Assembly (NCBI GenBank): GCA_903845195.1
Contig: CAIMWO010000094.1
Location: 1 to 64,000 of the forward strand
DNA length: 64,000 nt
Source: an uncultured Phycisphaerales bacterium
Lineage (GTDB): Bacteria > Planctomycetota > Phycisphaerae > WQYP01
Direction of reading: 5' to 3'
Part shown: piece by piece, positions 1 to 8,047 of the stretch
Position numbering within the stretch: the first letter of the stretch is position 1
Layout: each line of letters opens with the position of its first letter
Program-made: the position numbers and the translations under genes
Notes under the pieces: generated by a model
Told to the model about the DNA's origin: nothing
The model's database searches: none
Seen by the model: the letters and a program-made list of their open reading frames with translations, nothing else

Positions 1-2
1 CT

Positions 3-200
3 CTCGACCATCGCCTGCTGGCGGCGCGACCGGTGGCAGCGCGGGTCAAGCCTCTGATCGTGAACAACAAGCCGTGGAAGCCGGCGGCGGACCACCCGTG
101 GAAGCGGGATCCGGTGGGCCGGGCCCACCCGCGAGCAAGGCCCGCTTCGGCTACGCCTCAACGGGCCTTGCTCGCGGGAACCAAGACTCTGTCAGGGTGA
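3..200 (+). CDS. 3' end of an unidentified gene (partial)
   Basis: An open frame runs in from the left edge and stops at a TGA at 198-200. The visible 65 residues are basic and contain a Trp-rich motif reading roughly KPWKPAADHPWKR near residues 24-36. The rest of the frame (residues 43-61) is simply the translation of the strong palindrome at 128-178, so the native protein may have ended near the motif and been extended by a repeat. I cannot assign a family. It may not be a real gene end. Confidence 0.25.
   Translation, partial: LDHRLLAARPVAARVKPLIVNNKPWKPAADHPWKRDPVGRAHPRARPASATPQRALLAGTKTLSG
128..178. repeat. 17-bp perfect palindromic hairpin
   Basis: Arms at 128-144 and 162-178 are exact reverse complements (CCCGCGAGCAAGGCCCG and its partner) with a 17-nt loop. 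No T-run follows on either strand, so it looks more like a dispersed palindromic repeat than a canonical intrinsic terminator. It lies at the end of the partial left-edge frame. Confidence 0.7.
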
Positions 201-536
201 CAGTTCTACTTCTTTACAACAGGAGGTGAGGGACGGGAGGGGGTGACAAGGTGAGGGGGTGAGGGGGTGTTAAGAGTTATGGGCTATGAGTTATGGGGTG
301 AAGCGCGTTTAATTTCGGAGCGGGCGGTCAGTTGTTCTCTTGCCTTATGCGCGGGGGAGGTGTACCGTTTTGTCGTAGGCTTGAGGATGGGAATGTGATT
401 CTTCCCGACACGCCCGGACGGGCCCAGGGATTTGATCCCTGGACTTGGGTCGGTGCGTGCATCTCTTACGATTCCTGCCTTGAGCGAGAGAAAATTTATT
501 TTTCTAACTGACCCATGAGGTCGAGGAGCGTGTTTC
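201..536. other. Intergenic region upstream of the EF-G gene
   Basis: No convincing gene is seen. It holds a G-rich purine tract (about 222-268), a short heptamer-like repeat of the GTTATGG type at 274-298, and a small perfect hairpin (8-bp arms 424-431 and 435-442, 3-nt loop). The EF-G ribosome binding site GAGGAG is at 523-528. Confidence 0.5.
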
Positions 537-2603
537 ATGCCCGCTGTAGGAAGCTACCGGCCCGGAGACATCCGCAACATCGTACTGGTGGGACATGGCG
601 GGGCCGGGAAGACGACGCTTGCAGAGGCCATGCTGCATCGGTGCGGGATCATCACCCGCATGGGGACGGTGGAGGAAGCCAACACGACATCGGATTTTGA
701 ACCGGAGGCGAAGCAGCACAAGCATTCGACTTCGGCGACGCTGTTGTATGCGACGCACGCGGGCAAGGAGATCAATCTGATCGACACGCCGGGATACCCC
801 GATTTCATAGGCCAGGCGCTGGCGGCGCTACCGGCCGTTGAAACCGCGGTGATCGTGGTGAATGCGGAGACGGGGATCGAGGTGAACACGCGGCGGTTGT
901 ATCACGCGGCGGGGGAAATGGGGCTGGCGCGGATGATCGTGATCAACAAGATCGACAAGGTGGCGGGGTCGGGCCGGATCGAGGAACTGGTGGAGAGTTT
1001 GAAGGAGATGTTTGGGCCGCAGCTGCACTGCATCAATCTGCCGAAGGATTACGGGCGGGATGTGGTGGATTGTTTTGATGAGGATCACGGGTCGGCCGAT
1101 TTTGGGGATGTGAAGGCGATTCACCAGGAGATGGTGGAGTCGGTGGTGGAGATCGATGATGCGCAGATGGAGAAGTATCTGTCGGGGGAGAACATTCCGC
1201 TGGCGGATCTGCGCGCGTGTTTCATCAAGGCCATGAACGCGGGGCACGTGGTGCCGATCTTGTTTACGGCGGCGAAGGGGGAGGTGGGGATCGACGATTT
1301 GCTGCACATTCTGGTGGAGGAGGCGCCGTCGCCGGAGACGGCGAAGAGCCGGCGTCTGTCGCGGAAGGTGGAGGGGGATGAGACGGAAGTGGTGGAGATT
1401 CCGTGCGATGCGGAGAAGCCGCTGCTGGCGCATGTGTTCAAGGTGACGACGGACCCGTACGTGGGCAAGCTGGCGATGATCCGGATTTTGCAGGGGAAGA
1501 TGGACAACAACACGCAGTTCATCTGCGGGGATGAGAAGAAAGCGCACAAGACGGGGCATGTGTTGAAGGTGGAGGGGCGGGATCATCCGGAGTTGACGGC
1601 GGTGGCGTATGCGGGGGATCTGGTGGCGTTATCGAAGGTGGAGGAGATCCACGTCGATCAGATTTTGCATGAGCCGGGGACGGCGAACCAGTGGAAAGCG
1701 GTGTCGCCGAAGTATCCGATGCCGATGTTTTCGCTGGCGATCGAGCCGAAGAGCCGGGGTGATGATGTGAAGATTTCGGGGGCGTTGCACAAGCTGTCGG
1801 AGGAAGATCCGACGTTCCGGGTGACGCACGACGTACAGACGCACGAGCTGGTGGTGCACGGGGTGGGCGATCTGCATCTGCGGGTGATGCTGGAGAAGAT
1901 GAAGAACCGGTTCAATCTGGAGGTGATCACGAAGCCGCCGAAGATTGCGTACAAGGAGACGATCACGGCGAAGGCGGAGGGTCATTACCGGCACAAGAAG
2001 CAGACGGGCGGAGCGGGGCAGTTCGGGGAGGTGTTCCTGCGCGTGGAGCCGCTGGAGCGCGGGAAGGGATTTGAGTTCGTCAACGACGTGTTTGGCGGGA
2101 CGATTCCGGGGCAGTACATCCCTTCGGTGGAGAAGGGTGTGCACGACATCTTGAGCGGCGGTGCGATCGCGGGGTATCCGGTGCAGGATATCCGGGTGAG
2201 CGTGTATGACGGGAAGTACCATCCGGTGGATTCGAAGGATATCGCGTTTCGGACGGCGGGGAAGTATGCGTTGAAGGATGCGATCACGAAGGCGCGGCCG
2301 TCGCTGCTGGAGCCGATTGTGAACATGGAGATCACGGTGCCGGAGAAGTATGTGGGGGACATCACGGGCGATTTGAATGGCCGGCGCGGGCGGATCAACG
2401 GGGTGGACACGATGCCGGGTGCGATGAGCATGATCCGGGCGGTGGCCCCGCTGGCGGAAGTGATGACGTATAACAACCAGTTGCGAAGCGTAACGAGCGG
2501 CCAGGGGAGTTTTGTAATGGAGTTCAGCCATTACGATGTGGTGCCGCCGCAGGTTCAGGCGAAGATTGTGGCGGCGTGGAAGCCGAAGGAAGAAGTGGAG
2601 TAG
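537..2603 (+). CDS. fusA: Elongation factor G-like GTPase (EF-G2 type)
   Basis: A 688-residue translational GTPase of full EF-G length. The G1 loop is GHGGAGKT (residues 19-26) instead of the classical AHIDAGKT. G3 is DTPGYPDF (about 83) and G4 is NKID (about 136). After the GTP domain come the domain II barrel, domain III, a domain IV containing the HYRHKKQTGGAGQFG segment, and domain V. The altered G1 resembles the EF-G2-like paralogue subfamily, so it may be a secondary EF-G rather than the main translocase. That is inference, because no other EF-G is visible. The ATG has GAGGAG 8 bases upstream. It stands alone and is followed by heptamer repeats and a hairpin. Confidence 0.9.
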   Translation: MPAVGSYRPGDIRNIVLVGHGGAGKTTLAEAMLHRCGIITRMGTVEEANTTSDFEPEAKQHKHSTSATLLYATHAGKEINLIDTPGYPDFIGQALAALPAVETAVIVVNAETGIEVNTRRLYHAAGEMGLARMIVINKIDKVAGSGRIEELVESLKEMFGPQLHCINLPKDYGRDVVDCFDEDHGSADFGDVKAIHQEMVESVVEIDDAQMEKYLSGENIPLADLRACFIKAMNAGHVVPILFTAAKGEVGIDDLLHILVEEAPSPETAKSRRLSRKVEGDETEVVEIPCDAEKPLLAHVFKVTTDPYVGKLAMIRILQGKMDNNTQFICGDEKKAHKTGHVLKVEGRDHPELTAVAYAGDLVALSKVEEIHVDQILHEPGTANQWKAVSPKYPMPMFSLAIEPKSRGDDVKISGALHKLSEEDPTFRVTHDVQTHELVVHGVGDLHLRVMLEKMKNRFNLEVITKPPKIAYKETITAKAEGHYRHKKQTGGAGQFGEVFLRVEPLERGKGFEFVNDVFGGTIPGQYIPSVEKGVHDILSGGAIAGYPVQDIRVSVYDGKYHPVDSKDIAFRTAGKYALKDAITKARPSLLEPIVNMEITVPEKYVGDITGDLNGRRGRINGVDTMPGAMSMIRAVAPLAEVMTYNNQLRSVTSGQGSFVMEFSHYDVVPPQVQAKIVAAWKPKEEVE

Positions 2604-2638
2604 GTCCGTGGTCCGTGGTTCGTGGTCCGTGGTCAGTT
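2604..2638. repeat. Heptamer repeat array, GTCCGTG family (copy 1)
   Basis: Five consecutive 7-base units: GTCCGTG, GTCCGTG, GTTCGTG, GTCCGTG, GTCAGTT, starting directly after the EF-G stop codon. The same family recurs at 18167-18201 and 58404-58473. Confidence 0.85.
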
Positions 2639-2650
2639 GATTTGAGTGGA

Positions 2651-2733
2651 GCGGCGCTGGGTGGAGGCGCCGCTTCTCTTTTGTGCGAACGGGAGGGGGT
2701 GGGGCGACGTAGGAAGAGAGAAGGATAAGGAGT
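2651..2733 (+). repeat. Duplicated terminator-plus-leader block, copy 1
   Basis: About 80 bp nearly identical to 3498-3578. It contains a GC-rich stem (GCGGCGC...GCGCCGC, 2651-2673) followed by a T-rich run, which could terminate the EF-G transcript. A purine-rich stretch follows, ending in the ribosome binding site AAGGAG used by the next gene. Confidence 0.8.
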
Positions 2734-2738
2734 GACCC

Positions 2739-3449
2739 TTGAACCTGAAAATTGCGCGCGTTCTTCTGTTTGCCATGTTGATTGTCATCGTCCTGGCGAC
2801 GGTGCCGGTAGTCGTCAACATCATCGACGTTCATGGTTTTGCGAGTGGCATTGATGTGGTCATTGCAGCCCTTGGGGTGGGCTTTCTCCTGGTGATGATT
2901 CTTATCTCGTTGCCGGCGATGGTGAAATCTCGACTTCGGTGGATCAGTTATATCGGGGCGGGGCTGGCGGGAATCATGATCATCGCCTTGCCCATTGATA
3001 TGTATTGGGGAAAGTCTTTTGATTACCCACGATCAGCGTATGCGAATGCTATTACACAGTGCATCGAAACTGGGATAACGTGGGCTGCGTTCCTGTGCCT
3101 CAGTTCATCAGTGCTCAATTTCAGACTGAATGCCTTCGGTCGTCTGGTTCAGTTTGCATCCGTCACTTCCATGGCCTGTGCGACCGTCACGCTCACGATT
3201 GCAGAGTGGTTTTACCCGGAAATACCGGGCGTAGAAACGATATTCTGGATTGCATTGGTACTGAGCATTGCCGGATTGTTGAGCGTTTTGACGATTAGCC
3301 GGTTGGTGCAGGTCGCGGTGCTGGACGGCTCTGTAGCGAAGGCGACAGTCTCGTTCAAGTGCCCGCGTTGCCAGGCGGTACAGGATGTCGCGATGGGAGA
3401 GTCGCGCTGTACGAATTGCCAATTGCCGTTCAAGATTGAATTGGGATAA
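2739..3449 (+). CDS. Membrane protein with C-terminal zinc ribbon (paralogue 1)
   Basis: A 236-residue protein starting at TTG, placed by AAGGAG at 2727-2732; no ATG fits as well. About six hydrophobic segments span roughly residues 5-200. The cytosolic tail carries one zinc ribbon of the form CPRC...CTNC near residues 207-228. The gene downstream (3585-4487) has the same plan and is preceded by the same block, so the two arose by tandem duplication. Function is unknown. A role in sensing or binding a partner through the zinc ribbon would be speculation. Confidence 0.7.
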   Translation: MNLKIARVLLFAMLIVIVLATVPVVVNIIDVHGFASGIDVVIAALGVGFLLVMILISLPAMVKSRLRWISYIGAGLAGIMIIALPIDMYWGKSFDYPRSAYANAITQCIETGITWAAFLCLSSSVLNFRLNAFGRLVQFASVTSMACATVTLTIAEWFYPEIPGVETIFWIALVLSIAGLLSVLTISRLVQVAVLDGSVAKATVSFKCPRCQAVQDVAMGESRCTNCQLPFKIELG

Positions 3450-3497
3450 TCTCGTCTGTGAAGTTGAAGCGGTGGCCGGGAAAGGATGCATCGAGAA

Positions 3498-3578
3498 GCG
3501 GCGTTGGGTGGAGGCACCGCTTTTTTTGTGCGAACGGGAGGGGGTGGGGCGACGTAGGAAGAGAGAAGGAAAAGGAGT
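3498..3578 (+). repeat. Duplicated terminator-plus-leader block, copy 2
   Basis: Second copy of the block at 2651-2733. The stem is weaker here (one mismatch) but is followed by a run of seven T, so it is a plausible terminator for the first paralogue. It ends in AAGGAG (3572-3577), the ribosome binding site for the second. Confidence 0.8.
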
Positions 3579-3584
3579 TGGGCG

Positions 3585-4487
3585 GTGGCGACATTCAAGC
3601 GGATCATTCTGCTGGTATTGCTGATATTGACGGGATTGTCGGCGGTGGTGACGGTGGTCGGGGTGATGGCGTCGGGTGGCGGCGGTCGGATGTGGGGAAC
3701 GATGATGGGGTCGGCGTTAGGGTTGGGGTACTTGGTCGTGGCGAGTTTTTCGGCATTGGTGGCGATGGAACGTCCGGCGATTCGATGGCTGGCGGTGGCG
3801 GGGATGTGCATTTCAGCTTTGATGGTGGTGGAATTTCCTGCATACCTGATATTTGATTCAGTATCTGGGAGCGTACCTTGGGCCCAGTCGATCAGCCGGG
3901 CCGTCGGTTGCCTCACCGGTACGGGAATGGTTCTGGCGGGATATTTCTGCGGCAACGCATTTGTGTTAGCGCCGCGAATGAATGTGTGGGGGCGGATGCT
4001 GCAACTGGGGACGGCTGTGGCGATGCTGGCGGCGCTGGTGGCATTTCAACTGCTCATCTGGGGCGAGTGGGGATATAGGAGCGACTTGGAGCAGATTTTG
4101 CCGGCGACCATTATTCTGAGCGTTGCGGGGACGATCAGCGTGTGGGTGCTGCATAAGTTTTTCGGGATCAAGGTGAAGGATGTGTTGAGCAGTGTGCGGG
4201 AGACGATTTTCTTGCGGTGTCCTCGGTGTCTGAACGAGCAGGAAGTGGTGACGGGGGAGTCGGCGTGTGCGGTGTGCAAGCTGCGGATCAAGATCGAAGT
4301 GGAGGAGCCGAAGTGTCCGAAGTGCGGATATAACCTGCATCAGCTGACACGTCCGATATGTCCGGAGTGCGGGACCTGTTTCGGCACGGCAGCCGATAAA
4401 GCGGCGCAATCTGAAAACCTCGCAACTGCCCTCACTGAATTGACCACGGCCCCCCCACTGCAGCCATCCCAAACTGTTTCCTCGTAG
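3585..4487 (+). CDS. Membrane protein with two C-terminal zinc ribbons (paralogue 2)
   Basis: A 300-residue protein starting at GTG, 7 bases after AAGGAG. It has about seven hydrophobic segments, then a zinc ribbon (CPRC...CAVC, near residues 216-237) matching that of paralogue 1. It adds a second ribbon of the CPKCGYNLHQ...CPECG type (about 245-265), common in planctomycete membrane proteins. A polar tail follows. It differs from the first copy mainly by the extra ribbon and tail, suggesting duplication and later domain gain. Function unknown. Confidence 0.75.
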   Translation: MATFKRIILLVLLILTGLSAVVTVVGVMASGGGGRMWGTMMGSALGLGYLVVASFSALVAMERPAIRWLAVAGMCISALMVVEFPAYLIFDSVSGSVPWAQSISRAVGCLTGTGMVLAGYFCGNAFVLAPRMNVWGRMLQLGTAVAMLAALVAFQLLIWGEWGYRSDLEQILPATIILSVAGTISVWVLHKFFGIKVKDVLSSVRETIFLRCPRCLNEQEVVTGESACAVCKLRIKIEVEEPKCPKCGYNLHQLTRPICPECGTCFGTAADKAAQSENLATALTELTTAPPLQPSQTVSS

Positions 4488-4776
4488 AAACTTTAGCACC
4501 TCGCGAGTTATGGGGCGGGGTTATTGATCGAGCCCCCTTTATGGGGCGGTCCGCACGCGACCTATGTGCGAATTGCACCCTTCTTCCCTAAACCCCCCAA
4601 GAGGCAAGGACGATAGTTCGGGTGCGGAGATGCATCGCCTGCATCGGCCGCGCGCCCTTAATTCTCCTGCGAGGGGCAGATCGCCGGAGCCTGAATGGGC
4701 AGTACACGAGGAGTTGCGGATCGCGGAGGCACGATCGCGGGACTTCCGTGAACGTTCAGGCTTATTTGGTGAGGCC
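4488..4776 (+). other. Leader region of the pilus operon
   Basis: No gene is seen, although the pilM frame is open back to 4564. Two short hairpins are visible: 4532-4547 (GCCCC/GGGGC) and 4552-4570 (CGCAC/GTGCG). They may belong to the untranslated leader of the pil operon. No known riboswitch motif was recognised. Confidence 0.35.
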
Positions 4777-5973
4777 ATGGTGTTTGGCTTGTTTTCAAAT
4801 CGCGTCAATCCGATCGCCGTGGATATCGGCACGGATACGATAAAGCTCCTACAGGTGGAGCCGAAGGACGGTCAATTCCGTCTGGTGGCGGCGGCGTGCG
4901 AGATCATTCCGGAAGGGGTGCGGGGGAAGCCTGGGGAACGGGACGCGTTTGCGGCGGACGCAATTCATAAAATGGTTAACGATGGATTCAAGGCGCGGCA
5001 GGCGGTGACATGTTTGCCGGCGATGCACATGGCGGTGCAGCACCTGCGCATGGCGAAGATGGGGCACGATGAGCTGGTGAAGGCATTGCCGTTCGAGGCG
5101 GCGGGGAAGCTGCCGTTCGATGCGGGGCGGGCGGTGATCCGGCACACGATTGCGGGGGAGGTTTATCAGAACCAGGAGGCTTTGCAGGAAGTGATTGTCA
5201 TGGCGGCGCCGCGGGAAGCGGTGGATCGTCATTTGAACATTTTGAGCAAGGCGAAACTGGAGGTGGTGGGGATTCACGTGGAGCCGACGGCGCTGATCGA
5301 ATGTTTTGCACATTTATTCCGGCGCAAGGGGGACGAGACGGTGAGCACGCTGTTCATCGACATGGGGGCGGGCTCGACACACGTGGTGATTGCGCATGGC
5401 AAGAGCATGGTGTTTGCGAAGCATATTCCGGTGGGTGGGGAGACGTTCAACAAGCGGGTGTCCGAGGCGTTGAAGCAGGATGTGCGGGCGGCGCGGGAGC
5501 TGCGGGTGCGGGTGTCGCACCAGGAATCGCCGGCGAACCGACTGCCGGCGGGCGTGGTGCCGATCGGAGTCGAGGGGAACGGTCATCCACTGGGGCACAA
5601 CGGAACGAATGGTGCGGCGGTGGTGGATGAGGCGACGGTGGCGAAGGTGAAGGCGGCGATTGAGGAAGCGCTGGAAACGCTGGTGCTGGATCTGCAATTG
5701 TGCGTGCGCTATTACGAAAGCATCTTCCCGGGCAAGAGCGTGGAGCGGGCGATTTTTGTGGGCGGGGAGAGCCGGCATGTGGCGTTGTGCCAGGCGGTGG
5801 CGAAGCGGTTGTGCCTGCCGGCGACGCTGGGCGATCCGCTGGCGCGGCTGGTGAAGGATGGGCAGACGAAGGTGAAATTTGACATGCGTCAGCCGCAGCC
5901 GGGCTGGGCGATCGCGGTGGGACTGGGGATGGGCATTACAAGTGACAGAACAAATTCCCGAGAGGCGAATTGA
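4777..5973 (+). CDS. pilM: Type IV pilus assembly protein PilM
   Basis: A 398-residue actin-fold ATPase that sits in the cytoplasm, binds the PilN tail and links the inner-membrane platform to the motors. The start MVFGLFSNRVNPIAVDIGTD is typical of PilM (FGLF followed by the ADIG/VDIG phosphate loop), so ATG 4777 is chosen over the frame open to 4564, which encodes low-complexity sequence. A second phosphate loop (FIDMGAGSTHV, near residue 194) and the late FVGGES motif (about 326) match the actin-like fold. It is the first gene of the pil operon and is followed 8 bases later by pilN. Confidence 0.92.
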   Translation: MVFGLFSNRVNPIAVDIGTDTIKLLQVEPKDGQFRLVAAACEIIPEGVRGKPGERDAFAADAIHKMVNDGFKARQAVTCLPAMHMAVQHLRMAKMGHDELVKALPFEAAGKLPFDAGRAVIRHTIAGEVYQNQEALQEVIVMAAPREAVDRHLNILSKAKLEVVGIHVEPTALIECFAHLFRRKGDETVSTLFIDMGAGSTHVVIAHGKSMVFAKHIPVGGETFNKRVSEALKQDVRAARELRVRVSHQESPANRLPAGVVPIGVEGNGHPLGHNGTNGAAVVDEATVAKVKAAIEEALETLVLDLQLCVRYYESIFPGKSVERAIFVGGESRHVALCQAVAKRLCLPATLGDPLARLVKDGQTKVKFDMRQPQPGWAIAVGLGMGITSDRTNSREAN

Positions 5974-5981
5974 GGAGTGTT

Positions 5982-6671
5982 ATGACACAAGCGAACACGA
6001 TGAATTTTCTGCCCGAGGACTACGTTGAGAAGCGCCAGGCGGCGCGCTCGGCGGTGGTGTTCATCGGCCTGCTGGTGATTGTGGTGGGCGGGAGCCTGGG
6101 CACGTGGGTGTTCAAGCAATGGCAGGCGAACCGTACGTTCGAGGTGCTGGAAGCCAAGCGTTCGGAGTTTGAGCAGGCCAGCAAGGACCTGGCGGAGATG
6201 CAGCAATTGCAGCAGGAAAAGTCCCGGATGATGGGCAAAGCGGAAATCACGACGACGTTGATGGAGCGCGTGCGGCGGAGCGATCTGCTGCAGGAATTGA
6301 GCAAGCTGCAACCGCAAGGGGTGAGCCTGCTGAATCTCGAGCTCAAGAGCAAGGAGATTCAGGCGAGCGCCCGGCCGATGAGCGACCTGGAGAAGGCGAA
6401 GCATCAGCAGGAAGGCGCCACGGAAACGATACAGGTACCGCAACTGGAAGTCTCGCTGGACGTGATGGGGCTGGCGCCATCGGACGGGCAGGTAGCGGCG
6501 TACATCGCGGCACTGAGCAAGAGCCCGCTGCTGTCGGACGTGAACATGCTGTTCTCGGAAGAATGCAAGAAGGGCACGGGCGACGCGGTGACGGTGGTGC
6601 GGAAATTCCGTGTGGAGATGAAAGTGAACCCGCAAGCGGATCTGCGGGGAATATCGTCGCTGTTGAAGTGA
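5982..6671 (+). CDS. pilN: Type IV pilus inner-membrane protein PilN
   Basis: About 229 residues. The N-terminus MTQANTMNFLPEDYVEKR has the conserved NxLPxxY-like PilM-binding segment, followed by one membrane helix (about residues 22-44), a coiled coil, and a ferredoxin-like periplasmic domain. GAGGAG at 5972-5977 supports ATG 5982; an in-frame TTG at 5970 overlaps the pilM stop and is less likely. PilN pairs with PilO in the alignment complex. Confidence 0.88.
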   Translation: MTQANTMNFLPEDYVEKRQAARSAVVFIGLLVIVVGGSLGTWVFKQWQANRTFEVLEAKRSEFEQASKDLAEMQQLQQEKSRMMGKAEITTTLMERVRRSDLLQELSKLQPQGVSLLNLELKSKEIQASARPMSDLEKAKHQQEGATETIQVPQLEVSLDVMGLAPSDGQVAAYIAALSKSPLLSDVNMLFSEECKKGTGDAVTVVRKFRVEMKVNPQADLRGISSLLK

Positions 6672-6719
6672 AGCGATGCGCATCGAGGCGTTATTGAACG
6701 GCTCTAGCGAAGGTGAACT

Positions 6720-7277
6720 ATGCAATTCGGACCACGAACATTTTTCTTTGTGCTGCTGCTGCTGGCTTTGCCGATCGCGGCGTACTGGTTCCTGTTCAAG
6801 CCGCTGACGGAGCGTGAGAACGCGGCGAAGCTGGAAATTCAGGACAAGTCGCAGCAACTGCAGACGCTGCATCAGGCACTGGCAGGGCGGACGGGAATGA
6901 AGGGAGAAATCGAGGAGTTGCGGAAGGCGATTTCGTTCCTGGAAAGCCGCCTGCCGGAAGAGAAGGAAATGGACAAGGTGCTGAAGGAAGTATGGCAGCT
7001 TGCGGAAAAGCACGACCTGAACACGCGGAGTGTGCGCAGTTTGAAGGTGACGCAGGGGGCCAACTACAGCGAGCAGCCGATCCGGATGGTGATCTACGGC
7101 AAGCTGAAAGAAGGGTTCTATCCGTTCCTATGGGAGGTGGAGCACCTGCCGCGGCTGACGAAGATCAGCGAGATGAAGATCGACGCGGAGGAGAAGACGG
7201 GGAAAGTGACGGCGGATTTTGTGCTGACGATCTATTTTGAAGGCACGAGTCAGCAGAAAGTGGCGGTGGCACAATGA
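6720..7277 (+). CDS. pilO: Type IV pilus inner-membrane protein PilO
   Basis: A 185-residue protein with a single N-terminal membrane helix (about residues 7-26), a coiled coil (about 28-100 including FLESRLPEEKEM) and a ferredoxin-like fold. This is the standard PilO architecture and length. The FLESRLPEEKEM segment is characteristic of PilO. It overlaps the next gene by 4 bases (ATGA), indicating translational coupling. Confidence 0.88.
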   Translation: MQFGPRTFFFVLLLLALPIAAYWFLFKPLTERENAAKLEIQDKSQQLQTLHQALAGRTGMKGEIEELRKAISFLESRLPEEKEMDKVLKEVWQLAEKHDLNTRSVRSLKVTQGANYSEQPIRMVIYGKLKEGFYPFLWEVEHLPRLTKISEMKIDAEEKTGKVTADFVLTIYFEGTSQQKVAVAQ

Positions 7278-7951
7278 GTCAACAATGGGATGTGCATGAT
7301 GAGGAAGCGCAGGTGCCGCTGGGCGCCGGCGGCGATGCGGGGGCTGAATCGACGTATGTCGAGAACAAGGGAAAGTTCAACACGAGCACGCTGGCGCTGG
7401 TGGCCTCGTTCGTGGCGGCGCTGCTGGTGATCTACCTGCTAGGCCTGCAGAACAAGCCGCGGTCGGCCAGTGCCGAGCAGGTGGCGCGCGAGCAGGAAGT
7501 GCAATCGGCGATCACCGAGTTGCTGGAGAAGAACGGCAAGGCGGAACAGATTCAGGGATTGTTCAAGGACACGAACAAGCTGGTGAAGATGTTCTACAGC
7601 TACCTGGGTGCCCAGGGCGGCGAGCCGCCGGAGTTGGCGCACGATCCGTTTGGGCCGGAGGGAGCGGCGCCCAGCACGATTTCGACGGGCGATTTTTCGC
7701 CGGCGGCTCCGCGGGATTATGCCGAGGCGGAGAAGCTGCGGCGAGTCGCCGAGACGTTCAACGGTTTGAAGCTGCAGAGCGTAATGGTGAGCCGAAGCAT
7801 GTCGACGGCGATGATCAACAACAAGATGGTGACGGTGGGCGCGAAGTTCGGTGACCTGATGGTGATGGAGATTGAAGCGACGCGGGTGGTGCTCGCGTAT
7901 GAGAAGAACAAGTTTGAGTTGAAGCTGGCGCGGCCGGAGATGGAGCGATAG
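7274..7951 (+). CDS. PilP/GspC-like inner-membrane pilus protein
   Basis: A 225-residue protein with a polar N-terminus, one membrane helix (about residues 39-58), a helical/proline-rich linker and a small C-terminal beta domain. In that domain the pattern SVMVSRSMSTAMINNKMVTV...VLAYEKNKFELKL resembles the homology region of PilP and GspC, which contacts the secretin. Position directly after pilO supports a PilP role. It has no lipobox, unlike proteobacterial PilP, so it is an analogue or distant homologue. No secretin gene is in this window. Confidence 0.65.
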   Translation: MSQQWDVHDEEAQVPLGAGGDAGAESTYVENKGKFNTSTLALVASFVAALLVIYLLGLQNKPRSASAEQVAREQEVQSAITELLEKNGKAEQIQGLFKDTNKLVKMFYSYLGAQGGEPPELAHDPFGPEGAAPSTISTGDFSPAAPRDYAEAEKLRRVAETFNGLKLQSVMVSRSMSTAMINNKMVTVGAKFGDLMVMEIEATRVVLAYEKNKFELKLARPEMER

Positions 7952-7968
7952 TGCGTGACTGATGCGGG

Positions 7969-8006
7969 CATGCTCCTGATTGGGTCCCTACCCAATCAGG
8001 AGCATG
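7969..8006. repeat. Dispersed 17-bp hairpin (copy 1)
   Basis: Perfect arms at 7969-7985 and 7990-8006 (CATGCTCCTGATTGGGT and its complement) with loop CCCT. A near-identical hairpin is at 21143-21180. It lies between two pil genes, where a full terminator would be unexpected; it may stabilise mRNA ends or be a REP-like element. Confidence 0.85.
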
Positions 8007-8047
8007 GCACCCGGCACCTGACATTCAGAGTCGAACAGGAAATGTGA

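Noticed and set aside
424-442. tRNA-like T-arm
   Set aside because: The stem-loop resembles a T-arm superficially, but there is no acceptor, D or anticodon arm around it.
1629-2834. 401-residue minus-strand frame opposite the EF-G gene
   Set aside because: Arg/His-rich composition typical of an antisense shadow; EF-G conservation on the + strand explains the open frame.
7274-7951. Calling the fourth pil gene a true PilP lipoprotein
   Set aside because: It has an uncleaved membrane helix and no lipobox, so it is described as PilP/GspC-like only.
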